DNA from: Opitutia bacterium
GTDB lineage: Bacteria; Verrucomicrobiota; Verrucomicrobiia; Opitutales; T3Sed10-336
Assembly: GCA_003566375.1 (NCBI GenBank)
Contig: PXDN01000107.1
Coordinates: 1 to 42,932 of the forward strand
Length of the DNA: 42,932 bases
Direction of reading: 5' to 3'
Both the position numbers and the translations under genes were made by a program. This document shows, piece by piece, positions 28,935 through 37,747 of the stretch. How positions within the stretch are numbered: the first letter of the stretch is position 1; the number at the start of each line of letters is the position of its first letter. Below the pieces are notes generated by a model. The model was not told the origin of the DNA. It saw nothing but the letters and a program-made list of their open reading frames with translations, and did no database searches.

Positions 28935-30433
28935 AACATGAAATAAACCCTTTCCACAATAAGCCGCGCCAGCGTCAGCGGACTCCACCAGCTGGCGGCA
29001 AACACCCCTACCAGGACCGACACCACGGCGGTGATCAGCGGCGGCCACAGCAGCATCCACGGTGCTTCAAGGCGCCGGTTGGGACGTTTGTCGGCCCAGC
29101 CGCCGACTGGTGGCGGGGCGAACCACGCGGCATGAATAATCGGCAAAAAATACACCGCGTTCAGCGCGCTGCTGCCCAGCAAAACCATCACCACCCACGG
29201 TTGTCCGCTGTCCAACGCGCCGATGCTCAAATACCATTTGCTGACAAAGCCGGCAATGGGAGGCAAACCGATCATCCCAAACGCGCCGATGGTGAAGGCC
29301 CCCATCGTCAGCGGCAGGCGGCGGCCAATTCCGTTAAGTTCACTGACCTTGCTCAGACCGGTGGTCTCGGCAATGTTGCCGGCGCAAAAGAACAGGGTGA
29401 TTTTCATGATCCCCTGGTGCACCAAATGGACGATGGCGCCCACGGAACTGAGCATCCCCGGCACCGCCGCGCCCAGCGCGATGTAGGAAAGTTGGCTGAC
29501 GGTGGAAAACGCCAGGCGTTTCTTCAAATCATCCTGCGCAATCGCGCGGATCGATCCATAGATAATCGTAAAAGCGGCGATAAAAGCCAGGGGGTTGAGC
29601 ACCGACAAAGCGGTTGCCAGTTCGATCCCGTAAACATCGTAGATCAGGCGGATGATCCCAAAAGCCCCCGCCTTGACCACCGCCACCGCGTGCAGCAGGG
29701 CGCTCACCGGCGCCGGCGCGACCATCGCCACCGGCAACCAACCGTGCAGGGGAAAGATCGCCGCCTTGGCCGCGAAACCGGCCAACAAGATGAAAAACAG
29801 GATTTTCAGCTCCAACGGGTGCGTTTCAACAAATCCGGCCAAATGAATGCCTTGGGCAAATTCCACCTCCCCGGCCAACACCGACAGGCCCACTATCCCG
29901 ACAAACAACACGGTCCCCCCGCCGATGGTGTAAAACAGGTAGTTGCGTCCGGCTTCCACCGCTTTTTGGGTGCCGCGGTGCACCACCAGCGGGTAGGTGG
30001 TCAGCGTCAAAAACTCATAGAAAACAAAAAAGGTTACCAGATTGCCCGACAAAGCGATGCCGGTGCTCGCCGTCACGCACATGCTGAAAAAGCCGAAAAA
30101 GCGGCGGCGGTTGGGGGACCCTTCGAGATAACCGATGGCATAGATGGTGGTGATCAACCAAAGAATGCTCGACAGGCCGGCGAACAACAGCGCGAGCGCA
30201 TCAATCCGCAGCATGAATTGCAAATCCACCGTAACCTGAAACGTAAACGCGTATTCCTGGCCACTGCGGTAACCGAAGTAAACCAGGATCAGCAGAAGCA
30301 ACTTGAGGACGGCCCCGAACAAATTCAGCGCGGTGCGGGTGCGAATCGAGGATTCGGACAGGAAGAAAATCAGCACCCCGGGAATGAGCGAGCTGCAGAC
30401 AATTAACAAAGGCAGCAAGACGTTCCAGTTCAT
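28931..30433 (-). CDS. Proton-conducting transporter subunit (NuoL/M/N, Mrp-type), 'B-like' member of first triplet
   Basis: 500 aa; YAIGYLEGSPNRRRFFGFFSMCVTASTGIALSGNLVTFFVFYEFLTLTTYPLVVHRGT; clearly paralogous to 23227-24726. Confidence 0.9.
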   Translation of the reverse strand: MNWNVLLPLLIVCSSLIPGVLIFFLSESSIRTRTALNLFGAVLKLLLLILVYFGYRSGQEYAFTFQVTVDLQFMLRIDALALLFAGLSSILWLITTIYAIGYLEGSPNRRRFFGFFSMCVTASTGIALSGNLVTFFVFYEFLTLTTYPLVVHRGTQKAVEAGRNYLFYTIGGGTVLFVGIVGLSVLAGEVEFAQGIHLAGFVETHPLELKILFFILLAGFAAKAAIFPLHGWLPVAMVAPAPVSALLHAVAVVKAGAFGIIRLIYDVYGIELATALSVLNPLAFIAAFTIIYGSIRAIAQDDLKKRLAFSTVSQLSYIALGAAVPGMLSSVGAIVHLVHQGIMKITLFFCAGNIAETTGLSKVSELNGIGRRLPLTMGAFTIGAFGMIGLPPIAGFVSKWYLSIGALDSGQPWVVMVLLGSSALNAVYFLPIIHAAWFAPPPVGGWADKRPNRRLEAPWMLLWPPLITAVVSVLVGVFAASWWSPLTLARLIVERVYFML

Positions 30434-31962
30434 GGAAGTTCCTCCCCTCCGCCGCTAATCATTTCCACGGCATTTCCAAAACCCGAGGTGCCCTCCAACA
30501 AACCGGTCACCCACTCCGCGGGCAGCGCCACCACGATCGCCGCAATGGCAAGCACCAGCGCGCAGGCCTGCAATCCGGGCGGAACCGGTCGTAACGGGGT
30601 CTCCTTGAGAGCGGGGGCAAAGGCAAGGCGCAGGATCATGAACACATAGCCGGCCGTCAACAAACTGCCGACCAGGATAAAAGGCACCCACCACCATTGG
30701 CCGCTGGCAAAAACCGCCTTCAGCAACATCCACTTGGCCAGGAAGCCGCCGCTCGGCGGCAGCCCGATCAAGCTGACCCCGGCAAGCCCGATCGCAAAGG
30801 TTGTCATCGGCAACCGTCCCACCATGTTCAACAGCGAATCCTTGTGGTCGTTCCCAACCGCAATCACCAGCACGCCGACGCCAAGGAAGAAGGCCGCCTT
30901 GGCAAAGCCGTGCGCCAGCACCTGGTAGATGGCGCCGGTCCAGGCGAACACGGTCCAGTCCGGCGTTTGTGCCATCCCCAGCGGCACCGTGATCAGGGGA
31001 AACAACAGAAAGAGGTAACCGATCTGGGCGACGGAAGAATGCGCGATCACCAACTTCAAACGCTGCTGGCGCAGCGCCTGAAACGAACCCCAAATCACCG
31101 CGACCGCCCCGAGCGCGCCAAGAACCTGCCCGGCCGCAAAGGTAAGCGAGACTCCAAACATTTCGACCCAGAGCCGCAGAATGATGAAAAACGTGCCTTT
31201 CAAAACCAGCGCCGAGAGGATGGCGCTGACCGGCGGCTCGGCCGATGAATGGGCCGGCGGCAGCCAAAAATGCAGCGGAAAGACCGCCGTCTTCACCATC
31301 AGCCCGGCCAGGATCAGGGCAAAGGCAATTTTCGCTGTCGGTCCCGTTTCCAAAGCCGCCGCCGCCAGCCCGATATCAAGCGCGCCCGTCGCGCCAAAAA
31401 TCAACGCCACTCCCATCAGGTAAGCCAGGGAGCCGACAATGGCGGCGAGCAGGTAGCGCAAACCGGCGACCATCGCCGGGTTTTTGCCGGACAACACCGC
31501 CAGGGCCACGGCGGCAATCCCAACCACCTCGATCACCACATAGAGGTTGAACAAATCCTCGGCCAGGTACATCCCATTCAAACCCGCCCACAACAACAGC
31601 CAGAGCGGCCAGAACATCGAAGCGCGGGCGGGATTTTCCACCACTTTGTCAAAATAGACCCGCGCGTAAAAACTCACCACGCCGCCGACCAGCCCGGTCA
31701 TCAAAATAAACACCGCTGAAAGGCCGTCGAGCTTCAGCCCAATCCCCAACGGCGGCGGCCAACCGCCAAGCGCATGCGACAACGAGCCTCCGCCGGCAAT
31801 CACCGCTCCGGCCAACACCGCGAGGGAGGTCGTCAGCCAGGCAAAAACCAACCCCGCCGGCCCCCGTGCCTTCGGCGGCAACAGAAACGTCACCACCCCC
31901 CCCGCAATCGGCAGGATCACCAACCAAGCGGGCAGGTTTTTCAGTAGCAAGAGCGCGGTCAC
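30430..31962 (-). CDS. mrpD: Proton-conducting transporter subunit (MrpD-type), 'C-like' member of first triplet
   Basis: GTG start at 31962 (4 bp overlap with mrpC stop); YLAEDLFNLYVVIEVVGIAAVAL, LMVKTAVFPLHFWLPPAHSSAEPPVSAILSALVLKGTF, AHSSVAQIGYLFL, GLPPSGGFLAKWMLL. Confidence 0.88.
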   Translation of the reverse strand: MTALLLLKNLPAWLVILPIAGGVVTFLLPPKARGPAGLVFAWLTTSLAVLAGAVIAGGGSLSHALGGWPPPLGIGLKLDGLSAVFILMTGLVGGVVSFYARVYFDKVVENPARASMFWPLWLLLWAGLNGMYLAEDLFNLYVVIEVVGIAAVALAVLSGKNPAMVAGLRYLLAAIVGSLAYLMGVALIFGATGALDIGLAAAALETGPTAKIAFALILAGLMVKTAVFPLHFWLPPAHSSAEPPVSAILSALVLKGTFFIILRLWVEMFGVSLTFAAGQVLGALGAVAVIWGSFQALRQQRLKLVIAHSSVAQIGYLFLLFPLITVPLGMAQTPDWTVFAWTGAIYQVLAHGFAKAAFFLGVGVLVIAVGNDHKDSLLNMVGRLPMTTFAIGLAGVSLIGLPPSGGFLAKWMLLKAVFASGQWWWVPFILVGSLLTAGYVFMILRLAFAPALKETPLRPVPPGLQACALVLAIAAIVVALPAEWVTGLLEGTSGFGNAVEMISGGGEELP

Positions 31963-32267
31963 GCGTCGTCCTCCCCGCCAAAGCGGTCTTGCCCGCTTTG
32001 CAAACGTATCCGCCGCGCCAGGGCAAGGGCGAAGGCCGCCGCGCTGACGGCCACCACGATGCCGGTGATCACCATGGCATGCGGAACCGGGTCGGCGAAC
32101 TCCAGCGCGTCCCGCTCGGCTATGCTCACCAGGAGCAGGAAAACCCCGCCGCCCAGGATTTTGGTGGCGATGATTTTCTTGAAAAAGCGCTCGCACAGAA
32201 AAACCGCCGCCAGCCCAATGGCAAACAACCCCACCGCGACGATGGCATAGACTTCATGAGTTTCCAT
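31959..32267 (-). CDS. mrpC: Na+/H+ antiporter subunit C (MrpC/NuoK-like)
   Basis: METHEVYAIVAVGLFAIGLAAVF...ILGGGVFLLLVSIA...DPVPHAMVITGIVVAVSAAAFALALARRI. Confidence 0.9.
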   Translation of the reverse strand: METHEVYAIVAVGLFAIGLAAVFLCERFFKKIIATKILGGGVFLLLVSIAERDALEFADPVPHAMVITGIVVAVSAAAFALALARRIRLQSGQDRFGGEDDA

Positions 32268-33342
32268 CCCGCCCGCCTCCTTTCCATCCAAGCTCCGGCG
32301 CCTGCGCCATACCGGTGAAATAGACAAAAAAACAGGTCAGGGTGAGCCCGATCGACAAGGTTGCGAAGGCTTCCACCCACAATATCAGCCAGCCCGCGTG
32401 GGCGGCCGGGTATTCAAGAAACGCCCGGTCCAGCACCATGAAGCCGATCCCGGCGAGGAGGAAAAAAGCAAACCCAATGGCCAAACCAAGTTTCCAGACC
32501 CACCGCGGCATCGCCTCAACAAAGTGCCACCCGGCCAGCTGCAACAAAATCCCCGCCGCGCCCAGCACAACCCCGGCCTGAAAGGCCCCGCCCGGATACG
32601 CCTTGCCCAGCCACAGCAAATATCCCGCGACCAGCACCATGACCGGCGCAAGCAAGCGCGCCAGCCGATCGATCAACAAATCCCGCTCGGTGGAGACCTC
32701 GCCGCGCCGAAAACCCTCAAAGCCACCGGCACAGAAGATCGCCAACATCGCGATCAGCAAAACCCCCACCTCCAGCCAAGTATCATAGCTGCGGAAGTTC
32801 AACAAAACCGCCGTCACCGGATGCTCCACCCCGGAACGTTCCAAGGCTTCGGCGGAGGCCGCGGTCAAGCCGCCGCCGACCGGCATTCCCCACACCGCCG
32901 TCAGCAGAAAACCGGCGAAAACACCCGTGCCCAATAAAACCATCGCCGTCTGCAGGGCCGGCTTTGAAAACACAACCCCCTCGGGCTTAGGCACGCCCCA
33001 GAATCGCTTCCCGCGCGGCTCAGGGCCGGAAGGCCCGCCGACCGGGGCTTGCGGAGAGTCTCCCCTTTCGGTTGATCCATCCATCACGGAACCGCCGCCG
33101 GAGGGTTCGAAATCCCGCAGCGAGTGGATCAGCAAAACGCCGAGCAGCCCCGCGCCAATGGCGGCCTCGGCCAAGGCCACGTCCGGTGCGGCCAACCGCG
33201 CCCATGCCAGCGCAAGGGTCAGACCGAAGGCGATAAACGTAACCGCGCTTTGATAAAGACCGCCCACCAGCACCGCGCGCAGGGCCAGCAGTAAAATCAG
33301 CACCGCCAACACACAGTCGAGGAGGAGATTGAGCACGCTCAT
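32254..33342 (-). CDS. Fused MbhD (DUF4040) - MbhE-like - MnhB (MrpB) antiporter subunit
   Basis: N-term LTLALAWARLAAPDVALAEAAIGAGLLGVLLI (DUF4040/MrpA C-terminal type); middle VTAVLLNFRSYDTWLEVGVLLIAMLAIF (MbhE type); C-term LLLWLGKAYPGGAFQAGVVLGAAGILLQLAG (MnhB type). Confidence 0.87.
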   Translation of the reverse strand: MSVLNLLLDCVLAVLILLLALRAVLVGGLYQSAVTFIAFGLTLALAWARLAAPDVALAEAAIGAGLLGVLLIHSLRDFEPSGGGSVMDGSTERGDSPQAPVGGPSGPEPRGKRFWGVPKPEGVVFSKPALQTAMVLLGTGVFAGFLLTAVWGMPVGGGLTAASAEALERSGVEHPVTAVLLNFRSYDTWLEVGVLLIAMLAIFCAGGFEGFRRGEVSTERDLLIDRLARLLAPVMVLVAGYLLWLGKAYPGGAFQAGVVLGAAGILLQLAGWHFVEAMPRWVWKLGLAIGFAFFLLAGIGFMVLDRAFLEYPAAHAGWLILWVEAFATLSIGLTLTCFFVYFTGMAQAPELGWKGGGRDGNS

Positions 33343-33668
33343 GGGGGATCATCTCCTTCCGATTTCGGTTCAACGGCCTTGCCGCCGCTTTTGTGGGTCA
33401 AATGAAAATGACCGATGGCATAGCAGCCGGTTGAACCCGCCAGCAGGGCCAACGCCCAGATTACGCCCAGCTTCAGCCCTTCCCAGACCACGGTGGTTTG
33501 AAAGACCAGCCCCAGTATCAGCAGCCCGAGCCCGAGGTTGTCAGCCTTGGTCAGCGCATGCAGCCTCGACCACAAGTCGGGAAAACGCAGCAACCCCACC
33601 GTGCCGGCCAGGATGAAAAAGCCGCCCGCCACCATAAAGACGACCGTTACCCAGTCGTTCCAGGCCAT
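33339..33668 (-). CDS. mrpG: Na+/H+ antiporter subunit G (MrpG/MnhG)
   Basis: 109 aa; GGFFILAGTVGLLRFPDLWSRLHALTKADNLGLGLLILGLVFQ. Confidence 0.92.
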   Translation of the reverse strand: MAWNDWVTVVFMVAGGFFILAGTVGLLRFPDLWSRLHALTKADNLGLGLLILGLVFQTTVVWEGLKLGVIWALALLAGSTGCYAIGHFHLTHKSGGKAVEPKSEGDDPP

Positions 33669-33949
33669 CAGTGCGCGCCTCCGCCTTTGTGCGCATCACG
33701 ATTCACGGCGGTGCGCAAGAAACAAACCACCACCATCACCGCCAGCAAGACAAACGCCAGAGAGACGTTGCGCAACGCGGGTTGTTGCAACAACTCCGCC
33801 AACACCAGCAGCGCCCCCACTCCGGTCGAGCCAAACAACTGGGCGGCCGTCAAACGGTCCGCAACCGAAGGCCCGCGCGCCAGCCGAACCATCGCCGCCG
33901 CAATGTTGAGCATCAAAAAACAAAGGAATGTTGCGTAGAAAAAATCCAT
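33668..33949 (-). CDS. mrpF: Na+/H+ antiporter subunit F (MrpF/MnhF)
   Basis: MDFFYATFLCFLMLNIAAAMVRLARGPSVADRLTAAQLFGSTGVGALLVLAELL (RGPSVADRL motif). Confidence 0.9.
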   Translation of the reverse strand: MDFFYATFLCFLMLNIAAAMVRLARGPSVADRLTAAQLFGSTGVGALLVLAELLQQPALRNVSLAFVLLAVMVVVCFLRTAVNRDAHKGGGAH

Positions 33950-33993
33950 AACCACCAATCCGCTTGAAGCCACAACGATACCCGGCGGCAAAT

Positions 33994-34074
33994 CCTTGCC
34001 ATGAGGATGCAAGGCAAGGCAGTCCATGCAAGCCGGAGGCTCCGATTTTCCGGCTCTATCCCCGGAACGGGGAT
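33994..34074 (-). promoter_or_regulatory. Structured leader candidate upstream of mrp operon (three consecutive perfect-arm hairpins)
   Basis: Perfect inverted repeats: ATCCCCG/CGGGGAT (34058-34074), AGCCGGA/TCCGGCT (34031-34055), CCTTGCC/GGCAAGG (33994-34019), within the 229-nt gap before mrpF. Confidence 0.4.
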
Positions 34075-34178
34075 TGAGGACACGGGTGGAATATTTTTGT
34101 GCGATACAAATGGCAATGGGGTTGGGAAACCGCTTCCGGCTTTAAGCCCCACCCAACACCGCGATGGAGCGGGGCGGT

Positions 34179-35432
34179 TCAATCCGTCTCCGGCCCGTCC
34201 TGGATCGCTTGCAACGCGCCGAGCAACCCGAGGGCGCTGTCCCGGCCGAGTTCATGGTAATCCGATTCGGTCCAGTCGGGGATGAAAGCGATTTCCAAAG
34301 TGAAGGCTTCCACCGCCCCCAGGGTTTTCCGCCCCCATTGGCGCACGTTGTTGGGATTGCGGGAGAGCCGGAATCCCAAATCGGGACGCGCCTCCCGAAA
34401 GGCCAGGAAATACGGTTGCTCCGCGCCATCTTCCCTCTCGTCCCAAATCTCATACTTCCCTCCCCGCATGGAATGGTAATCCACCACCACCGCCGCTTTC
34501 CCGCCGGTGTCTTTCGTAATCGCCTCGATCATCCGGCGCACCTGGGTGTGGGCCGGGTCATCGTGCCAATCCCGGTTCACGTTGACGCGGGGCGCTTCCG
34601 GAGCGGTACGCATGTACCCCGCCCAGCGCCCTTCCGGATTCACCTGGGGATAGACATGCACCACCGCCCGGCGGCGAATCTCGGCGGCGGCCGGGTCGCC
34701 GCTGATCAGAAAATTCACTTTCCCCTCCAGCACGTGATGGGCCGTCACCTCGCTGGCGTGCGTGCCGCTGGTCAAGACCACGTTCACCTTCTCCCCGTTG
34801 GCCACGGCGGAATCGGTGATGCGGAAACCGATCAAGGGCAGCCGGGGAATTTCACGCCCGAGATCGTCCCGGTAACCGCCGTTTTCCGTGCCGGGAGTGA
34901 AGTCGATGAGAAAATACCGGTTGGCGTCGGGCACCGGGGTGACCCACTCCGAGTCAAAGAGGGAGCGCGCGTGCTCCAAAGTGCGGGCCACCGGATAAGG
35001 CAGCGCGTAGGCGATGCGGACGGTGTCCTGTCCGAACGGTTCGTCGGCGGTGAAAACGTAATGTCCGTCAGCCCGTCCTCCGTTGCCGAAATAGGCAAAC
35101 GTTTCCCCGCCGTCCAAACTGTAAACATAGCGGTGGGCCGCCAAATGGGCGCGGGTGGCGTTCCCGGCAAGCTCCACCCGAAAGGTCGGCCGCTTCCCTT
35201 CCACTCCGTTGATGTCGAAATAAAACCAGCGCCCGCTCGACATCACGTCACGCCGTCCGAGGGTGATCACCGGCTCGTCGCTGTCGGCCTTTTCCACCGT
35301 GGTGGCTTCGATGTTGAGCGAACCGCTGTCAAAATCCTGGTTGAAGGAGATCGACGCGGCCACCGCCACATGCGCAAGGCAAACGGCCAGGGTCGGAATC
35401 AGCAGTCCTGGTTTTCTAATTTTAAGGTTCAT
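34179..35432 (-). CDS. Secreted M14-family zinc carboxypeptidase
   Basis: Signal peptide (LLIPTLAVCLAHVAVAAS); LTSGTHASEVTAHHVLEG (HxxE zinc site), HVYPQVNPEGRWAGYMR, RVNVNRDWHDDPAH, VVDYHSM. Confidence 0.87.
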   Translation of the reverse strand: MNLKIRKPGLLIPTLAVCLAHVAVAASISFNQDFDSGSLNIEATTVEKADSDEPVITLGRRDVMSSGRWFYFDINGVEGKRPTFRVELAGNATRAHLAAHRYVYSLDGGETFAYFGNGGRADGHYVFTADEPFGQDTVRIAYALPYPVARTLEHARSLFDSEWVTPVPDANRYFLIDFTPGTENGGYRDDLGREIPRLPLIGFRITDSAVANGEKVNVVLTSGTHASEVTAHHVLEGKVNFLISGDPAAAEIRRRAVVHVYPQVNPEGRWAGYMRTAPEAPRVNVNRDWHDDPAHTQVRRMIEAITKDTGGKAAVVVDYHSMRGGKYEIWDEREDGAEQPYFLAFREARPDLGFRLSRNPNNVRQWGRKTLGAVEAFTLEIAFIPDWTESDYHELGRDSALGLLGALQAIQDGPETD

Positions 35433-35605
35433 AAATTGTCAGGTTTGAATTCGGAAAGTTGGCGGAGTTGGGATGTGCCGAAACCGGAAAGAGATCATGG
35501 TTTTCGGTTTCGAGGATACCAACGAAGCCCGGCGGCGATGGCAAACTCCGATTGGAATTTGAGTTGAAATCGGCCGGTCGATGCCAAACCTTTTCGCAAC
35601 CACCC

Positions 35606-37234
35606 ATGAAACGCGCTTATCCGATTCTCTCCGCCGCCCTGCTCGGCGGCCTGTTGGCACTCACCGGTTGCGGCGGCCGCGAATCCGCCGTCGAGGCGGG
35701 CGACCGCGATCAGGTTCTCCACCTCTCCATCGGCGCCGAACCGGAGGGGCTCGATCCCCACCTCATCACCAGCGTGGCCGCCTCCGACGTGCTCCGCGTG
35801 CTGATGGAGGGGTTGGTCAGCCTGGATGCCCGCGACTTGTCGCCGGTGCCCGGGGCGGCTGAATCCTGGGAGGTTTCGGAGGATGGCCTCGTTTACACGT
35901 TTCACCTGCGGGAAGACGGGCGCTGGTCCAACGGTGATCCGGTCACGGCTGAGGATTTTCTCTTTTCTTACCGCCGCATGCTTTCTCCGCGGCTTGGCAG
36001 TCAATACGCCTACATGCTCTGGGTGGTGGAAAACGCCCGCGCCTACAACACCGGCGGGATTGACGACTTTTCCCAAGTCGGCTTTCAAGCTCCCGATGAA
36101 CGAACCCTGGTTGTCCGCCTGGCCCACCCGACTCCCTACTTTCTCTCCCTAATCACCCATGCCTCCTGGTATCCGGTTCATCCCGACACCATTCTCGCGC
36201 ACGGACGGATCGACGATCCGCACACGCCGTGGACGCGTCCGGGCCGGTTTGTGAGCAACGGCCCTTTCACCCTGACCGAATGGCGCACCCACCAGCACAT
36301 CGTGGCCCGGCCCAACCCTCATTACTGGGACCGGGAAACGGTCCGCTTGAACGAAGTCCGCCTGCACCCGATCGCCAGCCCCGACACCGAGGACCGCGCG
36401 TTCCGGTCCGGACAGATCCACATCACCAAAAACGCTCCGCCGGAGCGCATCACCGCCTACAAACGCGACCGCCCGGAAATCGTTCACTCCGCCCCGTATC
36501 TCGGCGTCTATTATTTCCGGTTCAATACCGAGCGGGAAGGCTTGAGCGATCCGCGGGTGCGGCGCGCCCTTTCGCTCGCCATCGACCGGGAGAGCCTGGT
36601 GCGCAATGTCCTGCACGGGCACATGGACCCGGCCTGGTTTTTCACCCCGCCCGACACCGCCGGCTACACCAGTGAATCCCGGGTGGAATTCGACCCGGAG
36701 GCCGCCCGCGAACTTCTCGCCGAGGCCGGGTTTCCCGGCGGGGAAGGATTCCCCCGTTTCGAGCTGTTGTTCAACACCCAGGACACCCACCGCCGCATCG
36801 CCGAAGCCCTGCAACAGATGTGGCGGGAACACCTCAACGTCCACATCACGCTGGTCAACCAGGAGTGGCAGGTCTATCTCGCCTCCGTGCGCGGGGGCAA
36901 CTACGACATCGGCCGCGCCGCCTGGATCGGGGATTATCACGACCCCAACACCTTTCTCGACATGTGGGTGACCGACGGCGGCAACAACAACACCGGCTGG
37001 TCCAACACCCGCTACGACGACCTGATCGAGGCGGCGGCCCGGGCGGACGGGCCGGAGGAGCGCCACGCCCTTTTCCAAGAGGCCGAGGCGATCCTGCTGG
37101 AGGAGTTGCCGGTGACTCCGGTTTATCACTACCGCTCCGCCTACCTGGTGAGCCCGAGCGTGCGCGGCTGGCAGGCCAACGTGCTCGACCACCAGCAGAT
37201 CAAACACATCTGGCTGGAACCCCTGGAGGAGTGA
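35606..37234 (+). CDS. Peptide ABC transporter substrate-binding lipoprotein (SBP family 5, OppA-like)
   Basis: Lipobox LLALTGC; LHLSIGAEPEGLDPHLITSVAASDVLRVLMEGLVSLD, YTFHLREDGRWSNGDPVTAEDFLFSYRRML, VRRALSLAIDRESLVRNVL. Confidence 0.94.
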   Translation: MKRAYPILSAALLGGLLALTGCGGRESAVEAGDRDQVLHLSIGAEPEGLDPHLITSVAASDVLRVLMEGLVSLDARDLSPVPGAAESWEVSEDGLVYTFHLREDGRWSNGDPVTAEDFLFSYRRMLSPRLGSQYAYMLWVVENARAYNTGGIDDFSQVGFQAPDERTLVVRLAHPTPYFLSLITHASWYPVHPDTILAHGRIDDPHTPWTRPGRFVSNGPFTLTEWRTHQHIVARPNPHYWDRETVRLNEVRLHPIASPDTEDRAFRSGQIHITKNAPPERITAYKRDRPEIVHSAPYLGVYYFRFNTEREGLSDPRVRRALSLAIDRESLVRNVLHGHMDPAWFFTPPDTAGYTSESRVEFDPEAARELLAEAGFPGGEGFPRFELLFNTQDTHRRIAEALQQMWREHLNVHITLVNQEWQVYLASVRGGNYDIGRAAWIGDYHDPNTFLDMWVTDGGNNNTGWSNTRYDDLIEAAARADGPEERHALFQEAEAILLEELPVTPVYHYRSAYLVSPSVRGWQANVLDHQQIKHIWLEPLEE

Positions 37235-37687
37235 CAGGCCCGTGGCATTCTTTTTCTCGCGTTTCCGACTCTGTCGGCTCATTGGATCAATTCAATAATC
37301 CAACCACCATCTGAAGCCATCCCCCTAATGACCCATCACCGTTTAGTTTACTATCAGTGATTCATGCGGCCTTTGAGGAAAGCGGAAATTCGGCGCTCCA
37401 AAGCAGCCGTCAGGCCCACCTCGGTTGAGGGGTGAATTGGACCGAACCGGATGCTGCCTCACGGAAGGCGGAAAAGAGGGCGACCGTTGATTCTGGTTTC
37501 GCTGAACAACCCATCCATTCTCCCACAAAAAACGCCCGGTTTCGACCCGGCGCGCGTGTCGACAATTCCCCGGCCGCGGCAAAACGGTGTCGGCCACCAT
37601 GCATTCTTTCCGGTTGGCGTCAGCAAAGCGGTTGAGGCAGCTCCAATATCTTCATCAAGAAAGCCCGCTGCCGACGGGTTGGCGGAA

Positions 37688-37747
37688 ATCATCGGGTAAG
37701 ACCCAATGCCACGATACACACGGAGATCGTCGGGTAAAACCCGATGC
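37688..37747. repeat. Two tandem-spaced copies of an imperfectly palindromic 22-mer
   Basis: ATCATCGGGTAAGACCCAATGC (37688-37709) and ATCGTCGGGTAAAACCCGATGC (37726-37747), start-to-start 38 bp; second copy contains TCGGGT-AAA-ACCCGA. Confidence 0.6.

Noticed and set aside
29132-30406. 424 aa plus-strand ORF, and similarly 23638-24444, inside the antiporter cluster
   Set aside because: Shadow ORFs opposite paralogous NuoL/M/N genes; their mutual resemblance reflects the paralogy of the real minus-strand genes.
33100-33120. GGTTCGAAATCC resembling a tRNA T-loop
   Set aside because: Lies inside the MbhD-MnhB coding sequence and no cloverleaf context is present.
21509-33949. Possible membrane-bound hydrogenase (Mbh/Mbx) or DAB-type inorganic carbon pump
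   Set aside because: No NiFe catalytic, NuoB/C/D/H/I-like or DabA (DUF2309) gene in the window; accessory subunits match Mrp (E, F, G, B, C).
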